Origin: Alphaproteobacteria bacterium PA4
Lineage (GTDB): Bacteria > Pseudomonadota > Alphaproteobacteria > Sphingomonadales > Sphingomonadaceae
Length of the DNA stretch: 64,000 nt
Assembly (NCBI GenBank): GCA_002256005.1
Contig: NKIQ01000003.1
Location: 62,001 to 126,000, forward strand
Reading direction: 5' to 3'
This document shows positions 37,067 through 46,611 of this stretch, piece after piece; position 1 is the first letter of the stretch, and each line of letters begins with the position of its first letter. The position numbers were made by a program, and so were the translations under genes. The notes beneath the pieces are model-generated. The model had not been told where the DNA came from. It worked only from the letters and a program-made list of their open reading frames with translations, and ran no database searches.

Positions 37067-40000
37067 ATGAGGATTGTCGGTGGCTGGCAACGACCTGTGG
37101 TTTGTCTTGCCGCGGTCCTGCTGGTGCCAGCTCTTTTGCATGCCGCAGAGCCGGCCCCGGTCACCGCGCCGGCCGCCAATGCCATCGTCACCGTCGCCGA
37201 TATCGCCGTGCCGGCCTGGGTGGCGCCGCGCGAACTGCCGGCGGCGACGCCCGCCCGTGTCGAGCATGCGCGCGAAGGCTCGGCCTATCTGCTGCGCGAT
37301 CGCCAGTATCGCATCACGGCGACCGGTCATGAGCAATGGTTCCGGCTGGCCACCAAGATCGTCGAACGCAGCGGTCTGGAAGGCAATGGCCAGATCACGA
37401 TCGACTATAACCCCCATTTCGAGACCGTGACCGTCCAGCACATCCACATCATCCGCGACGGGCGGGTGATCGATGTGACGAAAACCTCGCCGTTTCGGGT
37501 CGTGGAGCGCGAGGACAGCCTGGATGACGGCATCGTCAGCGGCACGCTGCGGGCCATCACCAATCTGCGCGATGTGCGCGTCGGCGACATCGTCGATTTT
37601 GCGACGGTGACCACCACGCGGTCGACGCTGTGGCCTGGCCAGTTCTTCCAGCATCTGTCGCAGCGCTTTTCCGATCCGCTCGCCGCCCATGGCCTGCGCA
37701 TCGTCTTTCCCCGCACGCTCGCGCTGCGCTCGAAGGCCTTCAACAGCAGCATCCGCTTTGCCGAGCGCAGCAGCGGCGACATGACGGAGTGGGACTGGGT
37801 CGAATTCGATGCGCCGGGGCAGACCGGCGAAGACGATGTGCCGGATGGCACCCATCAATATGGCATGGTCGATGTGTCGACGATGCGGTCGTGGGGGGAA
37901 CTCGCCGCCTGGGGCGCGCCGCTCTATGCCGGCGACACCAGCCTGCCGGCGGCGTTCCGCGCCCGGCTCGATGCGATCGCCGCCAATACGCCGGCGCCGG
38001 CCGATCGCCTCACCGCCGTCACCCGCTATGTCCAGGACAATATCCGCTATGTCGGGGAGGAACTGGGCGAAGGTTCCTATGTGCCGCGCCCGCCAGCGCT
38101 GGTGCTGGAACGCGGCTATGGCGATTGCAAGGACAAGACGCTGCTGCTGACCGTGGCGCTGCGCTACCTCGGCATCACTGCCGTGCCGGCGCTGGTCGAT
38201 GCGGACGGCGCTGACGACCTGCCCGAGCACCTGCCGTCGCCGCTGCTGTTCGACCATGTCATCGTCCGCGCCGTGCTGGACGGCAAGGTGCTGTGGCTGG
38301 ACCCGACCGGTACGCATCGCGGCGGCCGCGGCGCCGGCATCGTGCCGTCCGATCTCGGCTATGCGCTGCCGCTGGTCGCCGGGCAGGCGGGGCTGGAGCG
38401 CATGCGCGGCTATGCCGATCGCGCCGGCAAGATCGTGGCGGTGGAAAAGTTCAGCGTCGATGAAGGCGGCGAGACGCCGCTGCAGCTCCAGGTCGAGACG
38501 CGCTATACCGATGCCCGCGCCGATGGCATGCGCGGCCGTGTCGCCGAGGTCGCGGCCAAGGGGGTTGCCAAGGAGAATCTCGATTTCTATCGCAAGCGCT
38601 TTGCCGGGCTTGTCGAAAGCAAGCCGCTGGAGATCATCGACGATCGCGACGCCAACCTGCTTATCATGCGCGAGACTTACACCCTGTCGAAGCGGGATTT
38701 CGACAAGGAGAAGATCGCCGAAAAGCTGATCAGCCGGGCCTATCTGATGTCCGATCTGCTGCCCGATCGCCAGGCTGCCCCGCGCGTGCAGCCGCTGGCG
38801 GTCCCCGGCCCGTTCGAGCGGGAACAGATCATCGAGCTGACCGTCAAGGACCGCCGGCTCGGCCTGCTCGACAGCATCGACACCAGTGCCGCGGGCGTCC
38901 GTTTCACCCGCCAGAGCAGCCAGAATGGCGCCTTCACCCGCGTCACCTATCGCCTGACGGCGGGCGAACGCCAGGCGGTGTCGCCGGCCGATGCGGAAGG
39001 CGTCTATGCCCTGTCCGACACGATCAAGGACGAGGTCGGGACCGAATATTATCTGCAGAAGTCGGATCGACTGTCGGCGAAGAAGGACTCCGATCTCGAT
39101 CCCGCCGTCATGGCGCCCATCCTGGCCGATGTGACGAAAGTCTCGGCACTGCTGGAAAAGAACGACGAAGCCTCGGCGATCGAGGGACTGACCCTGCTTA
39201 ATACCGTGCTGCCAAAGGTGGCGCGGCCATCGCGTGAGGCCGGCATGCTCGACGGGCTGAAGGGCGCACTGCTCGCCCAGCTTCGTCGCCCGGTTCCGGC
39301 GCTCGCCGCCTTCCAGTCGGCGACGGCGCAATATGAAGGCAATCCGCCGGTCTATCGGCTGTGGATCGCTTTTGAGATCGATCATGGCACGCCGCAGGGC
39401 GTGATCGCGGCGCTGCGGCGCACGGTGCAGGTCCAGCCGGCGGTGGTTGCAGCGCTCGATCCGGATTGGGTGACGATGATCGGCCAGAAGCTGCGGCCCT
39501 TGTCATCGGCGGAGCGCGAGACGCTTTGGCAAGACATGACCATCCTGCTCGTCGACGGCGGCTGGCAGATGTCACCGCGCACCGCGCGGGGGACCGGCAT
39601 GCTGGACCAGGCGATCACCGCACACAGCCGACGCGGCGAACTGGCCGCCGCCCGCGCCGGTCTCGCCATGATGCCGAGTGCATCGGGCCTTGCTGGCCTG
39701 GCCCTCGACCGGCGCCATCAGGCACTGTGGCCTGATATCGATCGGCTGGCCGCCGCCGGTTTCCGCAAGACGCTCGAGGCGGATCTGGCGCGTGCCGCCA
39801 GCGCGGCCAAGGCGACGCCGCGGGATCCCAAGGCCGTGCTGGCCTATATGCAGGAATTGCGCGCCATCGGCCGCGCGACCGACGCCATTGCCGTCGGCAA
39901 GCCGCTGGTGACCGACAAGGCGTTCATCGAAACCGTCGGCGACGATGGCTTCTGGCTGGTCAATGAATATGCCCAGGCCCTGCGCTGGGCCGGCCGGCCC

Positions 40001-40558
40001 GATGAGGCCATCGCCGCGCTTGATGGCTTGCTGGCGCTTGGCGTCGACGCCTATCCGTCGCTGGTGTCGATGGCGATCAACAAGGGCCTGTTGCTGAACG
40101 ATGCCGGGCGCCACGAGCAGGCACTGGCGACCTTGAATGCGCTGGAAGCCACTCATGCCGGCCGGATCAGCGCCTTTGGCAAGATGTTCATCTGGTCGGG
40201 CCAGGCTTGCGCGCTCAGGGCCTTGTCACGCCCCGAGGAGGCCAAACCCATCGAGGCGAAACTGGCGGCGAAACCCGATGACAATTGGGGCGCCGCGACG
40301 CGCACCGCCGCCTGCCGCGGGGATGTGCCGGCCATCGCCGACCTGCTGATCAAGCGGATGCAGGCCGAGGACGCGCGCATCGGGGTGCTGGCGCTCTACG
40401 TCAATTTCCTGACCAGGGATCCTTTGCTGCCCTATGAGGCGACCTTGCAAAAGGCGATGACGGCGGCGCTGCACATGCCGGCGGTGGAGGCCGAGTTCCG
40501 CAAGCATGGCCGGGTCATCGACTATGCCGGCAACCGCACCGGCTGGCCGGATTATTGA
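37067..40558 (+). CDS. Large DUF3857/transglutaminase-domain secreted protein with TPR-like C terminus
   Basis: 1163 aa. Signal peptide (QRPVVCLAAVLLVPALLHAA). Residues ~60-280 form a DUF3857 beta-sandwich (for example VQHIHIIRDGRVIDVTKTSP); residues ~300-440 a transglutaminase-like domain with Cys in GYGDCKDKTLLL, His in LLFDHVIVRAVLDGK and Asp in LWLDPTGTHRG, so the catalytic triad is intact. The last ~450 residues are helical and TPR-like (DEAIAALDGLLALGVDAYPS). Periplasmic protease- or crosslinking-type function is possible but unknown. ATG 37067 is used; TTG 37043 is the alternative. Confidence 0.87.
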   Translation: MRIVGGWQRPVVCLAAVLLVPALLHAAEPAPVTAPAANAIVTVADIAVPAWVAPRELPAATPARVEHAREGSAYLLRDRQYRITATGHEQWFRLATKIVERSGLEGNGQITIDYNPHFETVTVQHIHIIRDGRVIDVTKTSPFRVVEREDSLDDGIVSGTLRAITNLRDVRVGDIVDFATVTTTRSTLWPGQFFQHLSQRFSDPLAAHGLRIVFPRTLALRSKAFNSSIRFAERSSGDMTEWDWVEFDAPGQTGEDDVPDGTHQYGMVDVSTMRSWGELAAWGAPLYAGDTSLPAAFRARLDAIAANTPAPADRLTAVTRYVQDNIRYVGEELGEGSYVPRPPALVLERGYGDCKDKTLLLTVALRYLGITAVPALVDADGADDLPEHLPSPLLFDHVIVRAVLDGKVLWLDPTGTHRGGRGAGIVPSDLGYALPLVAGQAGLERMRGYADRAGKIVAVEKFSVDEGGETPLQLQVETRYTDARADGMRGRVAEVAAKGVAKENLDFYRKRFAGLVESKPLEIIDDRDANLLIMRETYTLSKRDFDKEKIAEKLISRAYLMSDLLPDRQAAPRVQPLAVPGPFEREQIIELTVKDRRLGLLDSIDTSAAGVRFTRQSSQNGAFTRVTYRLTAGERQAVSPADAEGVYALSDTIKDEVGTEYYLQKSDRLSAKKDSDLDPAVMAPILADVTKVSALLEKNDEASAIEGLTLLNTVLPKVARPSREAGMLDGLKGALLAQLRRPVPALAAFQSATAQYEGNPPVYRLWIAFEIDHGTPQGVIAALRRTVQVQPAVVAALDPDWVTMIGQKLRPLSSAERETLWQDMTILLVDGGWQMSPRTARGTGMLDQAITAHSRRGELAAARAGLAMMPSASGLAGLALDRRHQALWPDIDRLAAAGFRKTLEADLARAASAAKATPRDPKAVLAYMQELRAIGRATDAIAVGKPLVTDKAFIETVGDDGFWLVNEYAQALRWAGRPDEAIAALDGLLALGVDAYPSLVSMAINKGLLLNDAGRHEQALATLNALEATHAGRISAFGKMFIWSGQACALRALSRPEEAKPIEAKLAAKPDDNWGAATRTAACRGDVPAIADLLIKRMQAEDARIGVLALYVNFLTRDPLLPYEATLQKAMTAALHMPAVEAEFRKHGRVIDYAGNRTGWPDY

Positions 40559-40565
40559 GGCAGGC

Positions 40566-40871
40566 TCACGCCGGATTGTCCCGCACATGCGCTTCCAGCT
40601 CGTCGAAGAAGCGTTCCAGATTGTGCAACACGTTGACCTTGAATTCGTAATTCACCTCCGGCCAGTTCGATTCGATGATCGGCGAGGCGTCGACCTTTTC
40701 GGCATAGGCGGCGGCGATGCTGCGGATATAGGGCGGGTCGAGCTTGATCTCCCCCATCTTGTCGAGGATGCGCAGCTGGACGACCATCATCTGGCGCACC
40801 AGCATTTCCAGCGCGGTGATGCGCGCCACCGTGGCGACGGCATCGAGTTCGACGGCTTCATCCTCGTTCAT
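40566..40871 (-). CDS. Small helical hypothetical protein
   Basis: 101 aa, no signal peptide or hydrophobic helix. N-terminal half is mostly helical with heptad spacing (ARITALEMLVRQMMVVQL) and may form a coiled coil; C-terminal NYEFKVNVLHNLERFFDELE is another amphipathic helix. Its stop faces the end of the large transglutaminase-domain gene 8 bp away. No family recognised. Confidence 0.65.
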   Translation of the reverse strand: MNEDEAVELDAVATVARITALEMLVRQMMVVQLRILDKMGEIKLDPPYIRSIAAAYAEKVDASPIIESNWPEVNYEFKVNVLHNLERFFDELEAHVRDNPA

Positions 40872-40936
40872 GGCGGCAGAGTTTAGCGCTTTGTCGGCGC
40901 TTGGAAAGCCGCCGCCGTTGCGGCAATGAAGCTGCC

Positions 40937-41929
40937 ATGCAGCGCCATCTCTCCGCCCGTATCGAACGCTTCCCGGTGCGGGGCAGCTTCGTCATCGCGC
41001 GCGGTGCCAAGACGCATGTCGATGTGGTGGTGGCCGAGGTCGCTGCCGGCGCCATCACCGGGCGCGGCGAGGCGACCGCCATCTATTATCGCGGCGAAAG
41101 CGCCGAAACCGTGCTGGCGGCGGTGCTGGCCCAGGCCGACGCCATTGCGGCGGGTGCCAGCCGCGTCGATCTGCTCGGCTTGATGCCGGCGGGGGCGGCG
41201 CGCAACGCCATCGATGCGGCGCTGTGGGATGTGGAGGCCAGGGCCAGCGGCCAGCGCGTCTGGCAGCTGCTCGGCCTGCCGCAGCCGCGGCCGCTGCTCA
41301 CCGCCTATACGATCAGCCTGGGCGACCCCGGCGCGATGGCAGCGGCAGCAGCGGCGGCGCGCGGGCGCGAGCTGCTCAAGATCAAGCTGGGTGGCAGTGA
41401 TGGCCCTGATGCCGATGTCGAGCGCATCGCCGCGGTGCGCCACGCCGCGCCCGATGCCCGGCTGACCGTCGATGCCAATGAGGCCTGGGGCGGCACCGAC
41501 ATCGCCCGCACGGCGGCGCGGCTGGCGGCACTTGGGGTGGAGTTGATCGAACAGCCGGTGCCGGCCGGCGAGGATGCGCTGCTCGATGGCGTGCGCTCGG
41601 CCGTGCCGCTGGCGGCGGACGAAAGCTGCCATGATCGCGCGACGCTCGATGCCATCATCGGCCGCTATGCCTATATCAACATCAAGCTCGACAAGGCCGG
41701 CGGGCTGACCGAGGCGCACGCGCTGGCCCATGCCGCCCGCACCCGCGGCCTGGGGCTGATGACCGGCTGCATGCTGTCGACCTCGCTGGCCATCGCGCCG
41801 GCGTTCCATATCGCCATGCAGGGCGGCTATGCCGATCTCGACGGGCCGCTGCTGATCGAAGATCGCCCGTACGGTCTGAAGTTCCAACATTCGGATGTCT
41901 GGCCGCCGGAAGCGGATTTGTGGGGCTGA
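40937..41929 (+). CDS. Dipeptide (L-Ala-D/L-Glu) epimerase, enolase superfamily
   Basis: 330 aa. Catalytic Lys pair in LLKIKLGG (KxK), metal ligands in LTVDANEAWGG, VELIEQPVPAG and PLAADESCH, second general base in INIKLDKAGGLTEA, and the C-terminal DGPLLIED expected for dipeptide epimerases. These enzymes help recycle murein peptide L-Ala-D-Glu to L-Ala-L-Glu. Other specificities exist within the family, so L-Ala/Glu is inferred. Start ATG 40937 has no strong ribosome-binding site. Confidence 0.88.
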   Translation: MQRHLSARIERFPVRGSFVIARGAKTHVDVVVAEVAAGAITGRGEATAIYYRGESAETVLAAVLAQADAIAAGASRVDLLGLMPAGAARNAIDAALWDVEARASGQRVWQLLGLPQPRPLLTAYTISLGDPGAMAAAAAAARGRELLKIKLGGSDGPDADVERIAAVRHAAPDARLTVDANEAWGGTDIARTAARLAALGVELIEQPVPAGEDALLDGVRSAVPLAADESCHDRATLDAIIGRYAYINIKLDKAGGLTEAHALAHAARTRGLGLMTGCMLSTSLAIAPAFHIAMQGGYADLDGPLLIEDRPYGLKFQHSDVWPPEADLWG

Positions 41930-41976
41930 ACGCGGCTCGGACCCGGTCTTTCGTATTGTTTCATTGTTAATGCCAA

Positions 41977-42005
41977 TTGACACGCAGTTGGTTGGCGAAT
42001 AGCAA
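41977..42005 (+). promoter_or_regulatory. Possible promoter of the PEP-CTERM gene
   Basis: TTGACA at 41977-41982, a 17-bp spacer and weak TAGCAA at 42000-42005. GAGGGG at 42019-42024 then stands 7 nt before the ATG at 42032, a good ribosome-binding site. Confidence 0.4.
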
Positions 42006-42031
42006 TTCTTAACAATTCGAGGGGTCGAAAA

Positions 42032-43360
42032 ATGCGCGAACTGAACCGGCACGGGCACGGAAACGGCGCATTGCGCCTCTTGCTGGCGAGCACGGCCGCG
42101 ATCATGCTGGCTGGCGCTGCAAGCCCGGCGGCGGCAACCGTGACTGCCAGCCTGTTGCAAAACACGGCATCGACTTCGCTGCCGGGCGTGACGTTTGATC
42201 TCGGTCAGGACCTGATCGATGTCAGTCATCAGATTGGCTCGACCAACGGTGTAACAGTCGAGGCCCTGTCTCGACTCACAAGCAGCGAAATCCTGTTCCG
42301 CAACAGTGTCATTGCGGCGGGTCAATCGACCACGGCTTCGGCTACTATTGGTGTCGAAATCAACGTCACCAACACCTATGGCAAGGCGTTTCGTCCAGTC
42401 CTGCAGACCAAGTTGCTGGCGGCGGGCCTCGGTATGTTCGTCACGGCAACCGAAGACGAGCGGTTCTATAACCAAAAGATTTACAATCCGACCGAAACCG
42501 TCACCTACGAACAAACAGGCCCTTCCAATCTGGCTTGTGGCTCCGGTCGGTTAAAAAATTGCGGCCTTTTGTCGGATTCGGACCTGAATGCCATCAATCA
42601 GCCGCTGCTCAGGCCAAGCGTTTTCGGGAGCAGTTCGGTTGGCTTCATCTTTGATGTCACCGTTGGTGGGGTGGAAGCCTATCGGCTGACCAGCACGCTC
42701 AATTCCTTTTCGGATGGTAGTTTCACGCAGGAGTTTTCGCGCGAATATGGTGCCGCCGATACCGTGCTCAACAATTTCCGACTGTCCAGTGCGCCTGGCG
42801 CCACCATGTCGCGCGGCTATATGTGGGACGATACGTTCGTCAACATTGCCTTTCCGGACATCCTGGATGTGGGTGAAAGTGTAACCGCCGTTTATTCGAT
42901 TACCACCTTCGCAACGATTGGCAGCGATGCAGGTGACCTAAACTGGACGCAGTACAAGGATTTTGACGGCGGGTTTACGGCGCCCTTCTTGAATCGTGCC
43001 GGGACTGCCGTCGGCTATGCCGCCTTTGCCGATCCGATCGGTGGCGGCTCGACGATCGACAACATCAATTCGGCGCGCACCTTCAATCTCGGCGCGGCCG
43101 GTCTGCTGCCGACGGGCGGCATCAACACCAATGGCACTGGCGTCTTCGATATCGGCAATATCGGTGTCGATCCCGATACCGGTGGCGTCACCCTGGCCGC
43201 CACAACAACCGCACCGCCGGCAGATGTGGAACCCTATGGTCCGTTCAATCCGGTACCGACCGTTGCCGGCGTGCCCGAGCCTTCGGCCTGGTCGCTGCTG
43301 ATCATCGGTTTCGGCTTCATTGGCCAGACTCTGCGCCGGCGCCGGACCGTCATCGCCTGA
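42032..43360 (+). CDS. PEPxxWA-CTERM secreted protein
   Basis: 442 aa. N-terminal signal peptide (LLLASTAAIMLAGAASPAAA) and a C-terminal sorting signal VPEPSAWSLLIIGFGFIG followed by an Arg-rich tail, the PEPxxWA variant used in Sphingomonadales with exosortase. The body is Thr/Ser/Asn-rich and beta-predicted, without catalytic motifs; a surface or exopolysaccharide-associated role is the family expectation. No exosortase is in the window. Base composition is less GC-rich than neighbours, as often for such fast-evolving surface proteins. Confidence 0.88.
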   Translation: MRELNRHGHGNGALRLLLASTAAIMLAGAASPAAATVTASLLQNTASTSLPGVTFDLGQDLIDVSHQIGSTNGVTVEALSRLTSSEILFRNSVIAAGQSTTASATIGVEINVTNTYGKAFRPVLQTKLLAAGLGMFVTATEDERFYNQKIYNPTETVTYEQTGPSNLACGSGRLKNCGLLSDSDLNAINQPLLRPSVFGSSSVGFIFDVTVGGVEAYRLTSTLNSFSDGSFTQEFSREYGAADTVLNNFRLSSAPGATMSRGYMWDDTFVNIAFPDILDVGESVTAVYSITTFATIGSDAGDLNWTQYKDFDGGFTAPFLNRAGTAVGYAAFADPIGGGSTIDNINSARTFNLGAAGLLPTGGINTNGTGVFDIGNIGVDPDTGGVTLAATTTAPPADVEPYGPFNPVPTVAGVPEPSAWSLLIIGFGFIGQTLRRRRTVIA

Positions 43361-43390
43361 ACCGCGCCCTGCGCCGTGCGAGCCGACCGC

Positions 43391-45292
43391 TCAGGCGGCG
43401 TTCGGCAGCGCGGCGCAGGTCTTGGCCGATGTGACGACGAAGCTTTCCTTCGGGTCCATGGTCTTGTTGAGGATCGCCATCCCGGCGGTGCAGTCGGCGG
43501 CGGCCTCAGCGCGCCGGCCGGCCTTGGCGAGGATCACGGCGCGGTTGACCAGCAGGTCGCCATGATTGGGGTGCAACCCCTTGTAGCTGCCGTCATATTG
43601 CCGCTTGGCATCATCCAGAAAGCCCAGCGCCTCATCGGTTTTGCCCAAGTCTGACAGCGCCAGCGCCAGATACACATCGGTGATGCCGATCATGTAATGG
43701 GCGCCATCATAGGCCTTGCGGTTGATGGCCACGGCCTGCCGCAGGTCCGCCACCGCCTCGACCGGGCGCTTCAGTTCGCGCAGGATCTGGCCGCGCAGCG
43801 ACAGGCCGTCGGCGCGGCGATAATTCTGGGCGTCGAACACCACATTGTAGATGGCCATGGCCTTGTCGATGTCGACCATCGCCTGGCGGGCATCACCGCC
43901 CTGAAAATCATTGTTGGCAATGGCGTACCAGGATTGGCCAACAATGCTGTGCTGTTCGCCCTTCAGCTTGCGATAGATGGCATTGGCCTCCAGCAGGCCA
44001 GCCCGTGCCTCGCGCTGGCGGCCCATCATGCCGAGTGGCAGGCCGCGATTGTTCAGCGCCCGCGCCAGGGTCTCCGGTTTGGTACGGGTAGAGGCGCGAT
44101 AATAGCCGAGGGCCTTGTCATAGGCGGCCAGGGATTCGGCCAGGCGTCCCTGTTCGCTGCGCACCCCGGCGATCACTTCCTGCACCCGGCCCCGAATCTC
44201 GCGGTCGCGCTCGGCATCGCCGGTGCCGACCTTGCCGATGCTGGCGTCGGCCTCCTCGGCAATCGTCACGGCGGTATCGAGATCGCCCTGACGATAATGG
44301 GTCAGTGCCAGGGTGAGCAGGGCGTCGGCGCCGTTCGGCCCGGCCTTGCGGATGACATCGCCGGATTTGTCGAGCGCGTCGCGCGCCTCCTTGAACAGGC
44401 CAAGGCTGGTATAGGCGCGGGCCACCGTGTCGATCAGCCGGACCTGAATGGCGGGCTGGGCCGCGAGCTCGAGACGCGCGCGATCGGCGCTGCGGCCAAG
44501 GATGGTCAGCGCCGTGATGGTGCGGGGGTTTTCGGTGGCCGGGTTGGCGATCTTGAAGGTATCGACCAGAAAATCCGCGGCGGCGCGCGATGCCGCGCTT
44601 TCGCGCTCGGCAATCTGGCGCTGGGTGATGGCCTCGATGCGCTTGGTATTGGCGTAAAAGGCGAGTCCGAGTGCCGCGACCATGCCGATGGAGGCGGCCG
44701 TGGCAATGAGGGTCAGTCGCTGAGCGCGCCGCGTCGCTTCGCGCTGCATCAGATCGTCAAGGCGCAACCCGGTCAGTCCGGCGATGAGCTTGAATTTGGC
44801 CAGACGCTTGCCATCGGCATTGGGCCGGATATCGGCGGCAATCGGTTCGGCACGGATGCTGGTCAGTTCCCCGTCGCTGCCGATCAGATATTGCAACGCC
44901 TGCGGAAAACACTCCCGTTCCGGATCGCCGGGTTCGCCGTCGCAGATCAGCGCCAGCACCCGGCCTTCGCCGTGCATGCGCTTGAAATTCAGCACCTCTT
45001 CATTGACCCAGCGCGACCGGGCCGACGCCGGCGAGCATACCAGGATGAGGAACAGCGACTGGCGCAGCGCCGCCATCAATTCGCTGCCCAGATCCGATGA
45101 GGCCGGCAGTTCATCGCGATCGCGGAACAGCGGATGCAGCCGCGCCGGCACCGGGCCGAGCGAGGTGTCGCGGCCAACCAGCTTGGCGGGTAGATGATAG
45201 CGTTCCAGGGCGCTTTGCACCCAGGCGGCCACGGCCTTGTCGCGATGACTATAGCTGATGAAGGCCCGATAACGGACCGCGGCTGCGTGCAT
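43391..45292 (-). CDS. TIR-domain protein with one membrane helix and TPR region
   Basis: 633 aa. Residues ~7-150 are a TIR-like domain (RYRAFISYSHRDKAVAAWVQ; LFRDRDELPASSDLGSEL; LILVCSPASARSRWVNEEV), including a Glu at the usual catalytic region (SRWVNEE). A transmembrane helix (LTLIATAASIGMVAALGLAF, ~195-214) and a coiled stretch follow, then at least six TPR-like helical pairs to the C terminus. In bacteria such TIR/TPR proteins are used as signalling or immune components, but whether this one cleaves NAD is untested. ATG 45292 follows GGGGAGG. Confidence 0.87.
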   Translation of the reverse strand: MHAAAVRYRAFISYSHRDKAVAAWVQSALERYHLPAKLVGRDTSLGPVPARLHPLFRDRDELPASSDLGSELMAALRQSLFLILVCSPASARSRWVNEEVLNFKRMHGEGRVLALICDGEPGDPERECFPQALQYLIGSDGELTSIRAEPIAADIRPNADGKRLAKFKLIAGLTGLRLDDLMQREATRRAQRLTLIATAASIGMVAALGLAFYANTKRIEAITQRQIAERESAASRAAADFLVDTFKIANPATENPRTITALTILGRSADRARLELAAQPAIQVRLIDTVARAYTSLGLFKEARDALDKSGDVIRKAGPNGADALLTLALTHYRQGDLDTAVTIAEEADASIGKVGTGDAERDREIRGRVQEVIAGVRSEQGRLAESLAAYDKALGYYRASTRTKPETLARALNNRGLPLGMMGRQREARAGLLEANAIYRKLKGEQHSIVGQSWYAIANNDFQGGDARQAMVDIDKAMAIYNVVFDAQNYRRADGLSLRGQILRELKRPVEAVADLRQAVAINRKAYDGAHYMIGITDVYLALALSDLGKTDEALGFLDDAKRQYDGSYKGLHPNHGDLLVNRAVILAKAGRRAEAAADCTAGMAILNKTMDPKESFVVTSAKTCAALPNAA

Positions 45293-45369
45293 CGATCTGG
45301 CCTCCCCGCCAATCCTCGATGTGTGTCAGCAAAGCCACCGTCGCGCAACCTGAACGCGCTGGTTGCAAC

Positions 45370-46533
45370 TTAGTTGGCGTCATAGCCTGTGACGGATTCG
45401 AACATCACGGTCAGCGCCCGCCGTTCCGCGGCGGTCAGCTCCGGCCGCCAGATTTCGAACAGCAGGATGGCGCGCATCTGGTCGCTGTCGTTCCAGGCTT
45501 CATGTTCGATGCTGTCGTCAAAGATCAACACTTCGCCGGCGCGGACGGTGCGGGTGGTGTTGCCGACGCGCAGCCGGCAATCGGGCGGCACGATCAGCGG
45601 CAGGTGGCAGATCAGCCTTGTGTTGAGCATGCCGTTGTGCGGCTGGATATGGGTGCCCGGTGCCAGAATGGAGAAGAGCACCATCGGCGACCGCCCGGCG
45701 ATGACCGGGATGGGCAGGTCGCGGATCGCCGCCATCGTCGCCGGGCAGCGCGCCGCATTGGCGGCGACCGGCTCGCCGTTCTGGATCAGGTGAAAGGCGC
45801 TCCAGCGCGGATCGTCCATCAGGCTGTGCGCCTTGGCCGGGCGGTCGGCGGGGCGCTGCACATAGGGGGCGAGACCGGCGCGATCGGCAAGCACGGCGGC
45901 CGCCTCGGCGGTGATGGCCGGGGCGGCGGCGGCCAGCGCGGCGGCCCAGGGGAATTCGGCGGGGTCGTAGAAGGCGCGCTGCGGCAGGCCGGGGAAATAG
46001 AAGCTGGTCGGTTCCTGCAGATAGGGCCGGGTCTGGCCGGCAACGATGGCGAGGCTTTCGGCAAAGCGCTCGCCGGCGCCGGCTTCGTCGATGCCGGCAG
46101 TGGCAAGAGCATCCGACATCGCGGTGCGAAAGCGGGCGGTGATCGCGTCGCGCGCTGCCGCAGCCGCCCGCAACCGCTGGATGAGGTCGGCGGGCAGGCC
46201 GTCCAGCCCGGCGGCGGCGGCGAGGGCGCGTTCGAACCAGCCGACGGCGGCGCGATCATCACCGTCGCGGGCGTGCATTTCGCCCTGCATGACCAGCGCA
46301 TAGGGATTGCCCGGATCGGCGGCGAGCAGCGGTTCCAGCGCTTGGCGGGCGGCGACATGATCGCCGAGCAGCTGGCAGCTTTGCGCGAGAAACAGCCAGA
46401 TCTGCGGTGTGGCGCGACCGCTGGCGGTGATCTGGGAAAAGGCCTGTCGCGCCATGGCACCATCGCCGCGTTGCAGGGCGGCGATGCCGGCATGGGCAAT
46501 GGCTTCGAGGCTGGCCTTGGCAGGATCGTTCAT
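45370..46533 (-). CDS. TPR plus aspartyl/asparaginyl beta-hydroxylase-domain protein
   Basis: 387 aa. N-terminal ~110 residues are TPR-like (ARQALEPLLAADPGNPYAL). The C-terminal ~180 residues are a 2-oxoglutarate/Fe(II) Asp/Asn hydroxylase domain: THIQPHNGMLNTRLICHLPL supplies the first His of the iron site, RAGEVLIFDDSIEHEAWN the second, and the Asp position follows the reduced HxG form typical for this family. Hydroxylation of a protein or lipid target is likely, target unknown. Transcribed as the TIR gene but separated from it by 77 bp. Confidence 0.87.
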   Translation of the reverse strand: MNDPAKASLEAIAHAGIAALQRGDGAMARQAFSQITASGRATPQIWLFLAQSCQLLGDHVAARQALEPLLAADPGNPYALVMQGEMHARDGDDRAAVGWFERALAAAAGLDGLPADLIQRLRAAAAARDAITARFRTAMSDALATAGIDEAGAGERFAESLAIVAGQTRPYLQEPTSFYFPGLPQRAFYDPAEFPWAAALAAAAPAITAEAAAVLADRAGLAPYVQRPADRPAKAHSLMDDPRWSAFHLIQNGEPVAANAARCPATMAAIRDLPIPVIAGRSPMVLFSILAPGTHIQPHNGMLNTRLICHLPLIVPPDCRLRVGNTTRTVRAGEVLIFDDSIEHEAWNDSDQMRAILLFEIWRPELTAAERRALTVMFESVTGYDAN

Positions 46534-46611
46534 ATCGCCGTTCTAGCGGTGGCGCGCCCTCTCGACAAACACGGCTTTGCGCACGGGCGACCACGCGCCT
46601 ATCGTAGCGGC

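Noticed and set aside
36992-39385. 797-residue minus-strand frame over the transglutaminase-domain gene
   Set aside because: Antisense shadow; the plus strand carries a signal peptide and an intact catalytic triad.
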